From Stromatinia cepivora (taxonomy: Eukaryota; Ascomycota; Leotiomycetes; Helotiales; Sclerotiniaceae): a DNA stretch of 64,000 nucleotides. The DNA lies in NCBI GenBank assembly GCA_014898415.1, contig RCTD01000019.1:992001-1056000 (forward strand), written 5' to 3'. The position numbers were made by a program, and so were the translations under genes. A model generated the notes under the pieces. The model searched no databases, was not told where the DNA came from, and saw only the letters and a program-made list of their open reading frames with translations. Of this stretch, positions 35,695 to 47,672 are shown one piece after another. Each line of letters begins with the position of its first letter. The stretch's first letter is position 1.

Positions 35695-37449
35695 CTTTGC
35701 GAGAAAGATATAGTCTTGAAGAAATTAAAGGTTCATAGGGAGTTTATCAAATATCAAATTGTTTTACGAATGGAATAATACTCCGTAGAGTGGAGCAATG
35801 GTCCGTTGTGATTGATATGCAAGCAGAGCGGAATATCGCATGGTCAATTCGACAAGAATGTCCCGCTTTCAAGCCTCCACGTAGTGGCTGAAACATGACA
35901 CCAGCCATAAAATCATGTGATACCTCCTTGGTACACAGAAATCAATAAGCTCACTCTTGTGAAACGAACGATAAGGTTGAAGAATAAAAGAAAGGAAGGT
36001 ATGATTAGTGATTACCCCAATGCGGCGAACGGAAATTAAAAACTGCGTTTCGGGGTCCTTTCGGAGACTATTATACAGTACCTAGGTACAAGTACATGAC
36101 AGGTTGGCCTCGGTAGTATCAGGCTGTAAGATGATTGATGGATTCTCGCATTGATTTCTTGCATGTGACCATTGACCAGTTAGATAGTAGTGCGGAGTAT
36201 AATATGCAAAACCAGGATAAGAAAACTTCAACCATTCACTGATTGATTTTTGTTCAAATTTCACTAAAAGCCCATTTATCAAAACGCAGCATATAAGAGA
36301 ATAAATAACCTACCTACCTACCTACCTAGGTACTCCGTAGTCTTACTTACACTTGCGTCATTTGTGCTGTTGACTCATACCTTTCTGCTGCCTATCTTTG
36401 AGTACTACCGTATAAAGTCAAGCCACTCGTTTTACACTAAACCCTTTTGAATTAAGGTTATTTATTATTTCCTATTTCCGGGTAGGAGAATCAACAAAGT
36501 GGATTGAAAATTCTTAATTTGTTAATCCACCTTTATGATTCATCCAATCATATATTTACAACCTTATTCTACAATAGGGAAAGTGTAAAACGAGTTACTT
36601 GAGTTTATACGGTAAGTGACTTAGGTAGATTTACATATTCCCATCTTTGGCATCGCATAAAATGTTACTTACTACATATGTAGCTCATTTACGGATTTAG
36701 CGGACTTTTCAAAGATTGATGCTGAGAAATCAAAAACCCCCCTCCCCCCCCCCGAAAAATTCACTGCCCCTCTTAGAAGTGGAATCAAGAAGAATTTCGA
36801 TGAATGGAATGGGTCTGTTCCATCGGTAGCTGCAAAATTCATGAATCAGCTGGGAGAATTCTTCCCGAAAGCGCCTTATCCCCCTCTTTCAATAATCAAG
36901 AAATCAAACTTCACCCAACTCAATTCTAAGGAAAAGATACATTATTTTATTACATACACATACGGAAGTACATCTGAAAAAAGTCTAACATCAATTGAAG
37001 CCACGAATTTGAGGCTTCAAAACCAACAGGTCGTATCCCGAGGTCCTTATCCTCCACTTTTCGCCTCTCCTCTTCCATCTTCTCCTTCTCCAAGAAATCC
37101 GGCCCCTCTCTTCATCCGCTACTGTGGAATTGATTGACCTGCATAAGCTTACGCTAGAAGAGTCAGTCTGTTTACAGAGTTATTGAACTTTTTATTGTGA
37201 CCACCTTGAACTAAATTCCATTCCAATACAACACATCAATCACATCAATCACATCGATCTATATCTTCAAACGGATTTAACTTTGTTTTGCCGACTTTTC
37301 GATTCTACTCTGGTTTTGTCGGAAATATCTAGGGAATGTCAAGATCGTTCTTCTTGAAAGAACATCTTATCTCGTTTCATCTACAAAGAAATCGCACCAC
37401 GCCTTCTTTACGTCAGAGTCACAGATCAAATCAACAACATAAGATTTAA
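35695..37449. promoter_or_regulatory. 1.75-kb divergent region, BSD gene and Yap1-type gene
   Basis: No gene supported; the 98-codon ORF at 36841-37137 has no motif. It contains a CCTA tetramer run at 36310-36330 and a C-rich tract C6-T-C10 at about 36737-36753. The 300 bp before 37450 is CT/CA-rich, typical of fungal leaders. Yap1-type genes often have long leaders, and stress-response elements may lie here, but I cannot name sites. Confidence 0.45.
36737..36753. repeat. C-rich homopolymer tract
   Basis: C6, T, then C10 after a short A run. It is the second long C tract in the window; the first (13543-13559) also lies upstream of a transcription-factor gene. Confidence 0.8.
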
Positions 37450-39465
37450 ATGGCTGCCACCAGTGCCAATCGCCATAATCCAATAAATCAGGATTTCTCC
37501 TTATCTCCACGACAAGAAGAATTACTTTTCGCTGCTCTCAATTCAAACAAATCTTCAAACAATATGGATAAATCACTTCCACCATCGACAAATGCTCTTT
37601 CAAACACGTCTACATCCGCATTCAATGAATCTCCAATTCAAGCTCCGGGTTCAGGTACATTGAGTGGATTTGAAGAAAGCCCCTTTATCGACTACGATTA
37701 TGAATTCGAAGGTGATGATAGTTTCAATTTCCACTTTAGCAACGATTCACAAGGTCAAATGATTGGAAATTTACCTGGAACATCATCAGATGGTGATGCT
37801 GATAATCATGAGAAGCGAAGTCATCCTGATGATGATGATGATGAGGAAGAAGGTGGTGGTAAACGGAGAGAAGGTGACGATAAATCATCAAAGAAGCCTG
37901 GTCGAAAACCTCTTACATCAGAGCCCACTTCTGTGAGTATGGGTGGGGTTATACTTATTTCTGAATAGCTTCTAATTTCTTAATTAGAAACGCAAAGCTC
38001 AAAATCGTGCCGCCCAACGCGCATTCCGTGAACGAAAAGAGAAGCATTTAAAAGATCTCGAGACAAAGGTTGATGACTTGCAAAAGGCTTCCGAATCTGC
38101 CAATCATGAAAATAGTATCCTACGAGCGCAAATTGAAAGAATGTCGATGGAATTGAGGGAATACAAAAAGAGACTATCACTTAATGGTGGTATCAACCGA
38201 AGCCCAAATGGCAACGCACCAGCTTATTTCGCAGGAAAAGGACTTTCAAATGTAGCTGCCACTCCAAATGATGTCAACTTCCAATTCGAGTTTCCAAGAT
38301 TTGGTCGCCTTCCAGGTCCTCCTATCACCAATGGAAGTTCATCCATGGGACCATCCATCTCACCAACTACTCCAACTCAGAATGCTCAAAGTCCTACCGA
38401 TAAGAGTCAAACTAGCTCACGCAATCATTCCAATGCTAGTAATACTTTTGGCGTTGGTTTAACTCAAACTCCAGCTCAAATTGGTGATGATATGACATCC
38501 TTCTCCGGTCTATTTAGCCCAGAAATCCTGGATAGTGCTTTTAAGAGCTCACCATTCGACTCCTTCGGCAGCCTTACCCATGGATCAATGTCCAGTACGG
38601 GTTCTCCTCATCAATCTACCAATGGCCAAAATACTTCATATAGTTCACCATCGGCTTCTTCGCAATCCAACCATGGAGCAAGCTCATCTTGTGGCACATC
38701 TCCAGAACCTACGAACATGCAATCACCATTCAATAAAGCGATTGAAAGTACTTTAACAACAATTGGAGAAGAGAACACAAGTGGCAACAGCATTTCAGCA
38801 CTAGGTGAGCTGTCCTTTTGCGAGAAGCTCAATATGGCTTGCGGCAATCCCAACAATCCTATTCCACGTGCATTATCTAGATCTGGTACCAATTCAGGAA
38901 ATGCAGAACCCGTCGTTTTTGATGTCAATGGAATTGATTGGTTCGCTCAACAAAACAACAATCAATTCGATCCTCAGCTCTTCGGTGATTATCGCGAACC
39001 ACAGAATAATATTCTCTCAAACGATCCTTATGCTCTTGATGATGGTTTCTTTGCAGATGCGTTTGATATTCCAGATTTCAATAGCCCATTCAACGTTCCA
39101 ACTCCAACAACTGCAGAGAAGGATCTTGTACAACAAATTGATGAAAAGCAAAATGAAGATAATGAGGTAGTTCCAGGAGAAGATAGATCAACAATGCTTA
39201 ATTGCAACACCATCTGGTATGTCTCCTGATTTGCAATAAATGAAACTTATACCGATAACAATGATTTAGGGATCGTCTACAAAATTGTCCCAAGATAAAA
39301 GAGGGCGAGTTTGATCTTGATGGCCTTTGCAAGGATCTTCAAAAGAAAGCCAAATGTTCCGAGACAGGAGCTGTTGTCAATGAAGCTGATTTTCAAAAAA
39401 TCATGAAGAATTACACCCCTAAAGGTTGCGATACTATGTTCCCTACAACAGCCAAGAAGGCATAA
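37450..39465 (+). CDS. yap1: Yap1/Bap1-type AP-1 bZIP redox regulator, 3 exons
   Basis: Exons 37450-37932, 37988-39216 and 39270-39465 encode 635 residues, with introns of 55 and 53 nt. Intron 1 falls immediately before the basic region KRKAQNRAAQRAFRERKEKH, which is followed by a leucine zipper (LKDLETKVDDLQ). The n-terminal Cys domain has CEKLNMACG (Cys439, Cys446). The C-terminal Cys domain has CNTIWDRL (Cys567), DGLCKDL (Cys591) and KAKCSETG (Cys600), with the Leu-rich export signal overlapping Cys591. These correspond to yeast Yap1 C303/C310 and C598/C620/C629. In that family, peroxide-induced disulfides hide the export signal so the factor accumulates in the nucleus and turns on antioxidant genes. 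In Botrytis cinerea the orthologue is Bap1. Intron 2 cuts the codon of the Trp just after Cys567. Confidence 0.95.
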
Positions 39466-42387
39466 ATGATCGATCGGATATACATTTGGGATGATACTTG
39501 TACTGGAACGGAATGGCGTTGCAAACACATTAAAATGATCACAAGGTCGGATCATGGTTAAGGATAACATTTTGCTAGGACAAAGCAATCTTTAGGCGCC
39601 CAATGGTCATGATATATCCCATTGACCTGGATTGATTTTGATTTTAATTTTCTTTCGCTTGGGGAAATTCGGAATCGGAATTTGGCTATTTGCTTTTTTA
39701 GTTCTTTTCGCTTCATTTGATTGGTTGCTGGTTGTTGGTTGGAGTGGTTTGCAGTACTTGATGATGAATGAATTCTATGGATGGATGGATGATTTCGCAT
39801 TAGTACTGAGAATGGATGAGTTTGCAATATTTTGTTCACTTGTTCACTTTGTAGATGAAGGGAATGATCAATCTCTACTTTAGTGTTGTGAGAATGGAGA
39901 TGATATGCATGGAGGGGGATGGAATGGAAATAAGAATGATGATATGAAGAAATGGTCTGGCATAGTCTGGTTAATATGCTATAAGAAATACCAATAGTGA
40001 TTAGTCTATCTATTTTAATCATGTGATTGTGTGACGTTTCTCGTACCATATGAGATTGTTAATTGTTATATACGAGTGGAGTATATTGGTATTGATATCG
40101 ATTCTCTTTTTAATTGAAACTCTATATTTGTATATATATATATCAATAAGTAAGTAAGTAAATAATCTTATAAACTTATAAATAATCTAATATATTATAT
40201 CATTAAATATTTTTTTTCTCTTCTCTTTTTTTTCTTTTTCTTGTTTGTTGATTTTGTTTGTTGGTTTGGGTGGTTAGGTGGTTGGTTAGTTTACTAGTAT
40301 ATGGTTATATATATATGATCATGTTCGCCAATGAGCGCAGCGTTTGGAAGAAGCGATGAGGCTTGAATGTTGAAGGGTTATTTTCTACTTACTTTTTGGG
40401 GGGGAAGGGGAATCTAGAAAGATTGATTTCGATCTTGATGTAGACTCTAAATAAAATAAATTCTGCTCATCATTATGCTAGGGATATTTCATTGTGTGTC
40501 GGTGGGTGGGTCTGGTTTTGATGTGTATGGGGAGATAAGAGAATATGAGAATGTATATTGGATGCAGCGCTGCTGTGGGAGTATGTTGAGAATGTTTTTA
40601 TTTGGGTGTGCCTTCTATGGGAGTTCTGTGGAGGTTGGAGATGGAAGGAGCTTGTTGGGGTATTACCGTAGTTCAAACTATCACAATGAAATGAGCGTGC
40701 TTTTTGAGCTGGTCATTGATTTCATCTTGTTATGTATGGATACGTGTTGTGTGATATTCATGATCATATTGTAGAAATGCAGGGATCTATGTGATTGTGA
40801 CTCTTGTATAAATTTTACCACTGTGCAGCCTCATCTCATTTGCCATCACTCGGCTCTTGGAAGATTGTATCAGATGATTAATAACATGGAGTGGTTTGAA
40901 TATGAATACCTCCTTCCAATAAATCAAGTTTTCTCTATGCAATAGCAATCTGGATACAAAACAAATGACAGAGCATCAATTGCTTTGTGTCCCCGTTGAA
41001 AACGTGGAACTCCTCGGGAGTCTGAGTCACACCAAAATCGTGGAACTTTGAGATGAAGTAATGGGTAAAAGACTACAACTAGTGAAAAAGCCCAAATTTT
41101 GTCTATAGTGTTTTTGTTGCATATCTAATGGGGGGTAGGGAATAGGGTTTGAAAAGTGTTACTTGTTGCACATCTAGTGGGGTGCAGGGAAGAGATTCCA
41201 AAAATGGGATCATTTCCACTTACCGTTTACTCAAGTAAGTTTTTTTCGGTATTTTCGTGGCGTTGGTTTGAAGGTATATCGACTACTATCTAAGTAGATT
41301 ATCCGGAGTTTGTGTTATTCCCCTATAAATCTGGTCAATATGACTTCACAATTGCTGAATCAGCTTTTTAGGGGGTGTCATTCATATTTTCCCTTAAGCG
41401 AGATGACCCCCTACATAAATGAAAAAGGTAAAGATCTAAAGTCTCAAGATTAGATAGGACGTACTTACTTACTCGTGTAGCTCCACGTCGGATAAATTCT
41501 TCTTCCTCCTTCCAATGCACTATCTAGAGCGGAATAATATCAATATGAGGTATTTCTCATCATTTTGTTGCATATCTGATAAGGGGGAACTCGGGGTTTT
41601 CCGGTATTATATTGAATGGATAGGTTTAGCATGGTTATTGGGGGAATCAGCCAATTCAATTGACTCGTAACCGGATACTATGTTCCTGGCCGGTGTAAAA
41701 TGGGAAGATGAGGAAAGTGTTGCATGCCTTATGAGGGGTAAAGACTTAATAGAAATCTTGTGAGGTACACTAATTTGGATTATTTATCTCCTTCATTGGT
41801 CATCTTAGTACTATTAGCTCTTGGAGAGGAATAGGTCATTTGTTTTTGAAGAATAGGAATGAAATAGAGCTTTCGGGTTATGATAGGGAATAATTTCACA
41901 GTTGCAGGAGCGGACCATAAACAAGCGATCCGCACTCATTTCTATAACGACATCTTAGACATGCTATTGATTAGCTCTTAAAAATTGCAACTATTCTGTT
42001 ATATGGTACTGATTCAAATATATTGTGTCATCCAGTCCCTCTTTTGCTATAGTTCCTGTGAATCGAGTTATGGTATTGGTCAATACTCATTCGCATCTTC
42101 CGAAGTAATCGTAAGTATCATACTACTCACCTTAGTCTTCAGCTAAGTCGTTAGAGTAAAGCGTATTTAGGATTCACACATGCACCATTAGCTTAGCAAT
42201 TATCGATAATGAGCTCAGGCCAGTTGTCCAATAGTCAGGATTGCAGTGCAACGATCAGAGATTTTCGAATAATATAACTATTTTGAACTCTGAATTATTC
42301 AGGCTATTGAAATTTTCTTGATTCTTGATTCATTGGAATAATCAAAACATTCTTCGAGAATCGAAGCTTAAAATATCTACTGCACTC
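39466..42387. other. Gene-poor intergenic region
   Basis: No supported gene in 2.9 kb. An AT-rich patch with TATATA runs is at 40120-40320. Short direct repeats of GTTGCATATCTAATGGGG-like sequence occur at 41116, 41165 and 41567 (listed as a finding). The ORFs present are under 165 codons and lack motifs; the 163-codon minus ORF at 39558-40049 overlaps the terminator region of the bZIP gene and is not convincing. Confidence 0.5.
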
Positions 42388-42900
42388 ATGACTACTCAAC
42401 ACCAAAACACTAGACACCCCCGGAGAATCGCGAACTATATCATAGACTACAGCATTAAGGATCAACTAAGACATGGGGCCGGATTTCCTCTGATATTTTC
42501 ATCTGAACTAGACCAACCCTCACTAATTCCCAATCGGGACTACGGCTTCCAGGTGAGGCGTATAAGAAGGAGACATTTCGCTGTTGAAGAACTTCAATTT
42601 CTTCTTCTTCATTTACTCGACAATCTTATACTTCGACCTTCACCAATTCGACCATCGCCAACTCGACCATCACCAATTCGACCATCGCCAACCCCACCAT
42701 CGCCAATTCGACCATCGCCATATCCTCTATCGGCGGTTCGACCTCCTCGGGGTGTGGTTATAAATAATGGGAGCCAACTACCTGGCTTTCGCCGCCAGGG
42801 AACCAGGCAAATATCTCGGCAAGCTCGACAACTTCAACAACTTTCGACAACTTCGACAAGACCAACAAGCTCGACCTCTTTGGAGTGTGACTATGAATAA
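42388..42900 (+). CDS. Orphan Pro-rich ORF with pentapeptide repeats
   Basis: This 170-codon ORF starts at the second in-frame ATG (the first, at 42325, adds 21 codons). After a basic N-terminal part (RIANYIIDYSIKDQLRHGAG) it carries about seven pentapeptides of RPSPI/RPSPT type, from a 15-bp DNA repeat. It ends with NNGSQLPGFRRQGTR and a Ser/Thr/Gln tail. I do not recognise a family. The repeat could be a consequence of DNA slippage rather than selection, and no splice signals or neighbours support expression. It may be a young orphan gene or non-coding. Confidence 0.3.
   Translation: MTTQHQNTRHPRRIANYIIDYSIKDQLRHGAGFPLIFSSELDQPSLIPNRDYGFQVRRIRRRHFAVEELQFLLLHLLDNLILRPSPIRPSPTRPSPIRPSPTPPSPIRPSPYPLSAVRPPRGVVINNGSQLPGFRRQGTRQISRQARQLQQLSTTSTRPTSSTSLECDYE
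42643..42722. repeat. 15-bp minisatellite CCAATTCGACCATCG-like
   Basis: About five units alternating CCAATTCGACCATCG, CCAACTCGACCATCA and CCAACCCCACCATCG. The unit length of 15 keeps the reading frame and gives the RPSPI peptide repeat. Confidence 0.85.
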
Positions 42901-42942
42901 TGGGAGCCAACTACCTGGCTTTCGCCGCCAGGGAACCAGGCA
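42739..42942. repeat. Direct duplication containing a 47-bp perfect repeat
   Basis: Positions 42763-42809 and 42896-42942 are identical over 47 bp (AATAATGGGAGCCAACTACC at the start). The similarity extends about 24 bp to the left with transitions only. The offset of 133 bp is not a multiple of three, so the copies fall in different frames. The copies sit between two minisatellites. Confidence 0.9.
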
Positions 42943-42949
42943 TATCGAC

Positions 42950-43120
42950 ATCACGCCAGTACTTTATCACCAGTTACTATTCGCCAGTACGTCATCGTCG
43001 GTACTTCGTCACCAGTACCGTCGCCAGTACTTTTCGCCAGTTACTTTTCGCCAGTACGGATCGTCAGTTACCTTTCGCCAGCACGTCATCGCCAGTACTT
43101 CGTCGCCAGTATTCCACCAG
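42950..43120. repeat. Degenerate CGCCAGTACTT repeat cluster
   Basis: More than ten short copies of TCGCCAGTAC with variants (CACCAGTTAC, TCGTCAGTTAC) are spread at irregular spacing over 170 bp. Continues directly from the duplication above. Confidence 0.75.
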
Positions 43121-43159
43121 CAGGTTTTCGACATTTATCCGGCCATACCCTTTTAGATA

Positions 43160-44177
43160 AGTATCCCCACTCCGCTAACTACTAATTCGTCTATAGGGAG
43201 GCTAGCCTTGATCACACGTCCACGTTCGTGCTAGCTGGGAACCCTCAAATGAGGAGCTAAGTGATCACATCGAAACCTTTCATCTACATCATCTATTTCA
43301 TCCCGAATTTCGGGCACCTAAACTCTTCTGAGGTCACCCTTGTGTAAAATGAGGGAAGCGGGGAAATTTTTCAGAGCCTCAAAGACCGTTACCATTCATA
43401 TGTCATGGCTCTAGAGCTAAGTAAGTCCACCTAACATGTATCCACCTCACCTCCCTCACCGGAGATCACTTCAAGAATTAGACTTTCGGGTATAATTTTT
43501 GGCGTAATCGGGAGAAGTTAACAAAAGCCCGACCTGGGAAACCAGATCACTCAAAGAGTCTTGCAAGTGCAAGTTTGATCTTTGGGTAATACCGGAGAAG
43601 CGAAAGAAAGCCGGTAAACAGCTAAATCTTTGGTTTGTTTTGACAGAGATTAGTTCGAAAAAAATTCACATAGGTCTTGAATGCCTTGCTAACTTATTAT
43701 CTTAATCTCTAATACGCTATCTGATTTAAGACTCGACCTTAACAGCAGTTCGCTGTTGCCAAGTCGAAGGAAGTGAAGGAAAGCATGACCCAGATTAATG
43801 TTGCTTTTCATGGTTGATGTGCTCGTTATTAACCCCTAGTCATAGTGCATTACTATTAGTTAAATTTAGCTAGTTCATAATATCAATACATTTCCTGCTA
43901 TACACTTATGATTTTCCGATTTTCTTTGCCATGTATCATAACATTCACCCTGGTCTTTACAACTCCGCCTCTCAACCACTCTACCAACTTCTCGCCTGTA
44001 CCGCCCCCGTCAGTGCAACCTTAACCTCTTTTTCGATGTTTGTCTTGATCGGTGCCCTCAATCTCAGATAATCCTCCAGTGTCCAAGCTCTAACACTATC
44101 ATGATCAGATCTTTAGAGTCAGGGCTGGAGCTCGGATTTATCTCTGGTATTTGGCCTGAGAAGGTTTGGATTATATT
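43160..44177. other. Intergenic, left flank of the transposon island
   Basis: No ORF of note and no terminal repeats seen. Composition is mixed, with no sign of RIP as strong as in the island to the right. Confidence 0.5.
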
Positions 44178-44185
44178 GGAATTGT

Positions 44186-44736
44186 TAGGCTGCGCAACGG
44201 GTACCCATAGGGCGGGTAATGACCTCGATGGGTAACCCGCGGATTATCTGTAATGAAGCGGATAATTCAAAATTTGGGATGGGTAACCTACAGAATAAAT
44301 ATAGATTATCTGCGGGTACCTATTTACCTGTATATTATATAATATTTCATAAAACTAATATAATTTTATGATTAATATAAAAATTAATATAAATCTAAGT
44401 TTGGATCATTTTTGGGCTATAAAATGATTTAAGAATAGCTTCAAATTTAAGCGAAAAGTAAATAATCTATGGATAATCTATAAATTATTTGTAAATAATT
44501 CATATACCTATGGATTATTTGCAAATTACCTGTATATCTATAGGTTACCTATGGATAATCCATTTATTCATAGGTAAATAGATTATCTATAGATAATCTA
44601 TGGATTATCTATGACAGAATAGGTAATTTTAAATCTGGATGGGTAATCTGCAGGGCGGGTAGGATTTCTGATAAATATCCATGGGGCGGATTATCCGCGG
44701 ATAACCTATGGGTACAGATAATTTTTGCGCAGCCTA
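44186..44736. mobile_element. Non-autonomous hAT element (551 bp)
   Basis: The element begins TAGGCTGCGCAACGGG and ends TTGCGCAGCCTA, a perfect 12-bp terminal inverted repeat. It is flanked on both sides by GGAATTGT (44178-44185 and 44737-44744), the 8-bp duplication diagnostic of hAT transposition. The interior has no ORF and is A+T-rich, with subterminal motifs such as GGGTAATCCGCGGATAATCC shared with the large element at 45236. It is therefore a deletion derivative (MITE-like) mobilised by a hAT transposase. It carries one copy of the GATTAATATAAA motif at 44370. Confidence 0.93.
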
Positions 44737-44744
44737 GGAATTGT

Positions 44745-45227
44745 TGAGTTGTTATTGTTTAGTTTAGGCATTTTAATATGAGAACATAGGATAGAATTTT
44801 CGATTTAAGAATTGCTTTAGCAATTCACATAGAGTCTTTAGATTAGACTGTTAGGTGGAAATGCTTGCAGCTGGAAATAAAATTCTCAATGCTCAATTCA
44901 ATACGGCGTCATTTCTCGGTTGCATGCTCATGTTCATCTCGTGTTTACTAATGAGACCAACGTATGGCAGTTGTTATGAAGTATCTCCCTGAAAGTTGGG
45001 ATTATTTCCATTAATTTGATGGTCTGTGAAAGATGAGTTTGGAAGGATAAAGCCAAATTAGTTCGCGTTACATGGTAAGACTTACATGAAGAAAGCCACA
45101 AAATGTACTTGGTCGCTCTTGTTGTCGTTTGTCTGTAGCCAACATTAAACAATTCATTACTGTATAAAAGGTTGATGCCAAATCAATGGCTAGAATGGTT
45201 TGAGTGACAATCATTTATGCGGAAGCA
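44745..45227. other. Unique spacer between two hAT elements
   Basis: About 480 bp of non-repetitive DNA, moderately A+T-rich. A 72-codon minus ORF has no motif. This is probably original host sequence that received two independent insertions. Confidence 0.55.
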
Positions 45228-46045
45228 TGCATTTCTAGGCTGCGCAAAAATTATCTGTACCCATGGGTAATCCGCGGATAATCCGCTCCGTGAGTTATCT
45301 ATCAAAAATTCTACCCGCCCTATGGATTATCCATCAAGATTTCAAAATTACCCATTCTATATAAATAATCCATAGATTATCTGTAGATAATCCATCTATT
45401 TATAAATAAATAAATAATCTATAGATATATAAATTATTTATAGATTATCTATAGATAATCCATATATCTGTAGATTATTTGTAGATTATTTATAACTCTT
45501 TTATAATATTTTATGATTAATATAAAGATTAATATAAAATTATAATATTTATATAATATATCAATTATTCATATATGATATTTATATTTATTTTGATAAA
45601 TTTTGATTATTCTTTATTCTCTTCTTTAACTATTTCTAAAGTTTCTATACTAACTTTGTTATATTCTTTTGTATAATCGAATAAAGAATGGTAATTAATA
45701 TTCTTCATTTTCTATAACCTTTATATTATCACTAATTTGAAGGGGAAAAAAGATTTCGTAGATAATCGATGCTTTTGTTAATTGTGATATAATAATAGAT
45801 TATAAATATAATTCAGAATCACAACGATGAAATAATGATTGAAATGATAATTGAGATCGATGATAAGATAATGCTGATGATAATGAACTAACTGGAATTA
45901 GAGATCGCTTTCTTTTATTCCGATCTTCATTCCATTGAGTTCTATTAGATCGTCTCAATAGATTAAACTCCATATCAGGAAAATATTGTAAATCCATATA
46001 CTTTTCTATAACTCTTCTTCGACTTTCCCATTTCTTTTGAATCTT

Positions 46046-46300
46046 TTAATCAGAAAACTTATTCGTTATAATAGTATAATTGAACTCTTCAATAATTAAG
46101 TCTTCTTTATTCACCTCATACTTTAAATAATATAAAAGTAATATTAAACCATAAATAATATTATGATTTAAATATCTTCGCCGGAAGTTATATATATCTT
46201 TATTAAAATTGAACACTCTTTCAATAAAGATTCCAATAAAAGGAATGCAAAGAATATCTTTTATCATTTGTGCAAGATTAGGGAATAGATCTTCATTTCT
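46046..46300 (-). pseudogene. hAT transposase C-terminal dimerisation relic
   Basis: A continuous minus-strand reading of about 84 codons gives DLFPNLAQMIKDILCIP, then IERVFN, then KDIYNFRRRYLN and an Ile/Leu-rich end. This follows the family pattern of FP.LA.MA.D.LSIP....ERVFS.A.DI...RR.RL...TI..LMLL. The differences are mostly those expected from C-to-T and G-to-A decay. Upstream (higher coordinates) the frame is broken by many stops. Its position, about 0.8 kb from the left TIR, means the transposase was read from right to left. Confidence 0.82.
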
Positions 46301-47170
46301 TTTTCAATAAAATAAAGAGATTTCATAAAAAAACCCTGAAAAGATTTTATTAGCAAATAGAAATCGATTAATATAAAAATTAATATAATCAATATATATT
46401 TGTAAAAAGATAATGATCCATTTCCAAATCAATCTATCGATCTTTTGTTTCTGTAAAGGGTAAGGGGCTGAAAAATATAGCAAATCCATTATTATTATTA
46501 GGAATAATTATTATCGTCGAGATAATTGATACTTTATAATTTTTATTGAAGAAATCAATGAAACATTGTTTATACTCCATTCTTCAATCAATTATATCAA
46601 ATCTGATCCAAAAGTATTCTTTTTGAAATAAAAATAATTTAAATGTAGGATTTAATATTGTAGCAAATACTAAAATACTATTTTGTTTTTCGAAGGTTTG
46701 TTTATAATATTTTGTTAGCTTTTTAATTACAATTTGAATACTAATTCAAAGCAATTGAATCCAATTATAGTTTAAAACTTGTAAACATCGATCGCATTCT
46801 TCAAATCTTTCAAAGAGTTTTTTATAAATTCGAAATATATATGTGGTAGTAAAGTTCTTAATTCCATCAACGTTATTAATAAAATAATGGAATAATAAGA
46901 TAATATCCACAATATATTCGCATTATACCCATTCATTATAATCCAAACTGAATATCATTATATTATAGGTTGCAATAGTGTATCGATTATATATATATTA
47001 TAAATACAACAATCGAATAAATATTAAATAAATAGAATTCCATCGAATTGTAATATCTTGAATTAAACATAAAGACTTCTTTTCAAATTCTAATTGAAAA
47101 AAATTAAACCTTTCGCAACGAATTAAACTTACATTAATTTTAATAATAGTTTGTTATATTTATTATATAA

Positions 47171-47333
47171 TATTGGATTTTGGACCATACCGCACATCTA
47201 AGCATGGGACTATACTATAATGGGATTAGCCTGCATATGATTCTACTGAATCATATAACCTGTATAATAGTTTCTAGCCAGATAATCTTATAAAAATAAT
47301 GCTTTTCTATTTACTCAATATAATTTGTTAATA
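47171..47333. repeat. Left LTR of the nested element
   Basis: This copy is aligned with 48973-49135 over the full 163 bp. The differences are transitions, mainly C-to-T, concentrated at the right end (TTTGTTAATA here against CTCGCTAACA in the other copy). This is the pattern left by RIP acting unequally on two copies. Confidence 0.9.
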
Positions 47334-47453
47334 AATTATAAGTCTGGGTTTTGTATATCATTATATAATTTAGGGTTAATCTTTTGGAATGAAAGATCAA
47401 GTCTTTGATAGATCCGGTAGAATAGACAAACAAGGTTGATATAATTGAATTGG

Positions 47454-47672
47454 GAAGTCTGTTATATTAAATATAGTTGATAGAGTGAAGAATAATTTGT
47501 ATAGTAGGTAAGCAAAAAAGTTTATTATATTAAATATATCTGTAAAATAGAATCGAATAAGATTATAGATTATTCAGCAAATAAATAGGGAAGTCTGTTA
47601 TATTAAATATATTGGTAGAATTGAATTCCAATAATACAATTAATGTGGAAAAGTTTGTTTTAGGAAATTATT
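47454..47672. repeat. Four diverged tandem units inside the LTR element
   Basis: GAAGTCTGTTATATTAAATA-like sequence recurs at 47454, 47517, 47590 and 47649 with spacings of 63, 73 and 59 bp. The second and fourth copies carry C-to-T changes. The array sits in the first third of the element's interior. Confidence 0.7.
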
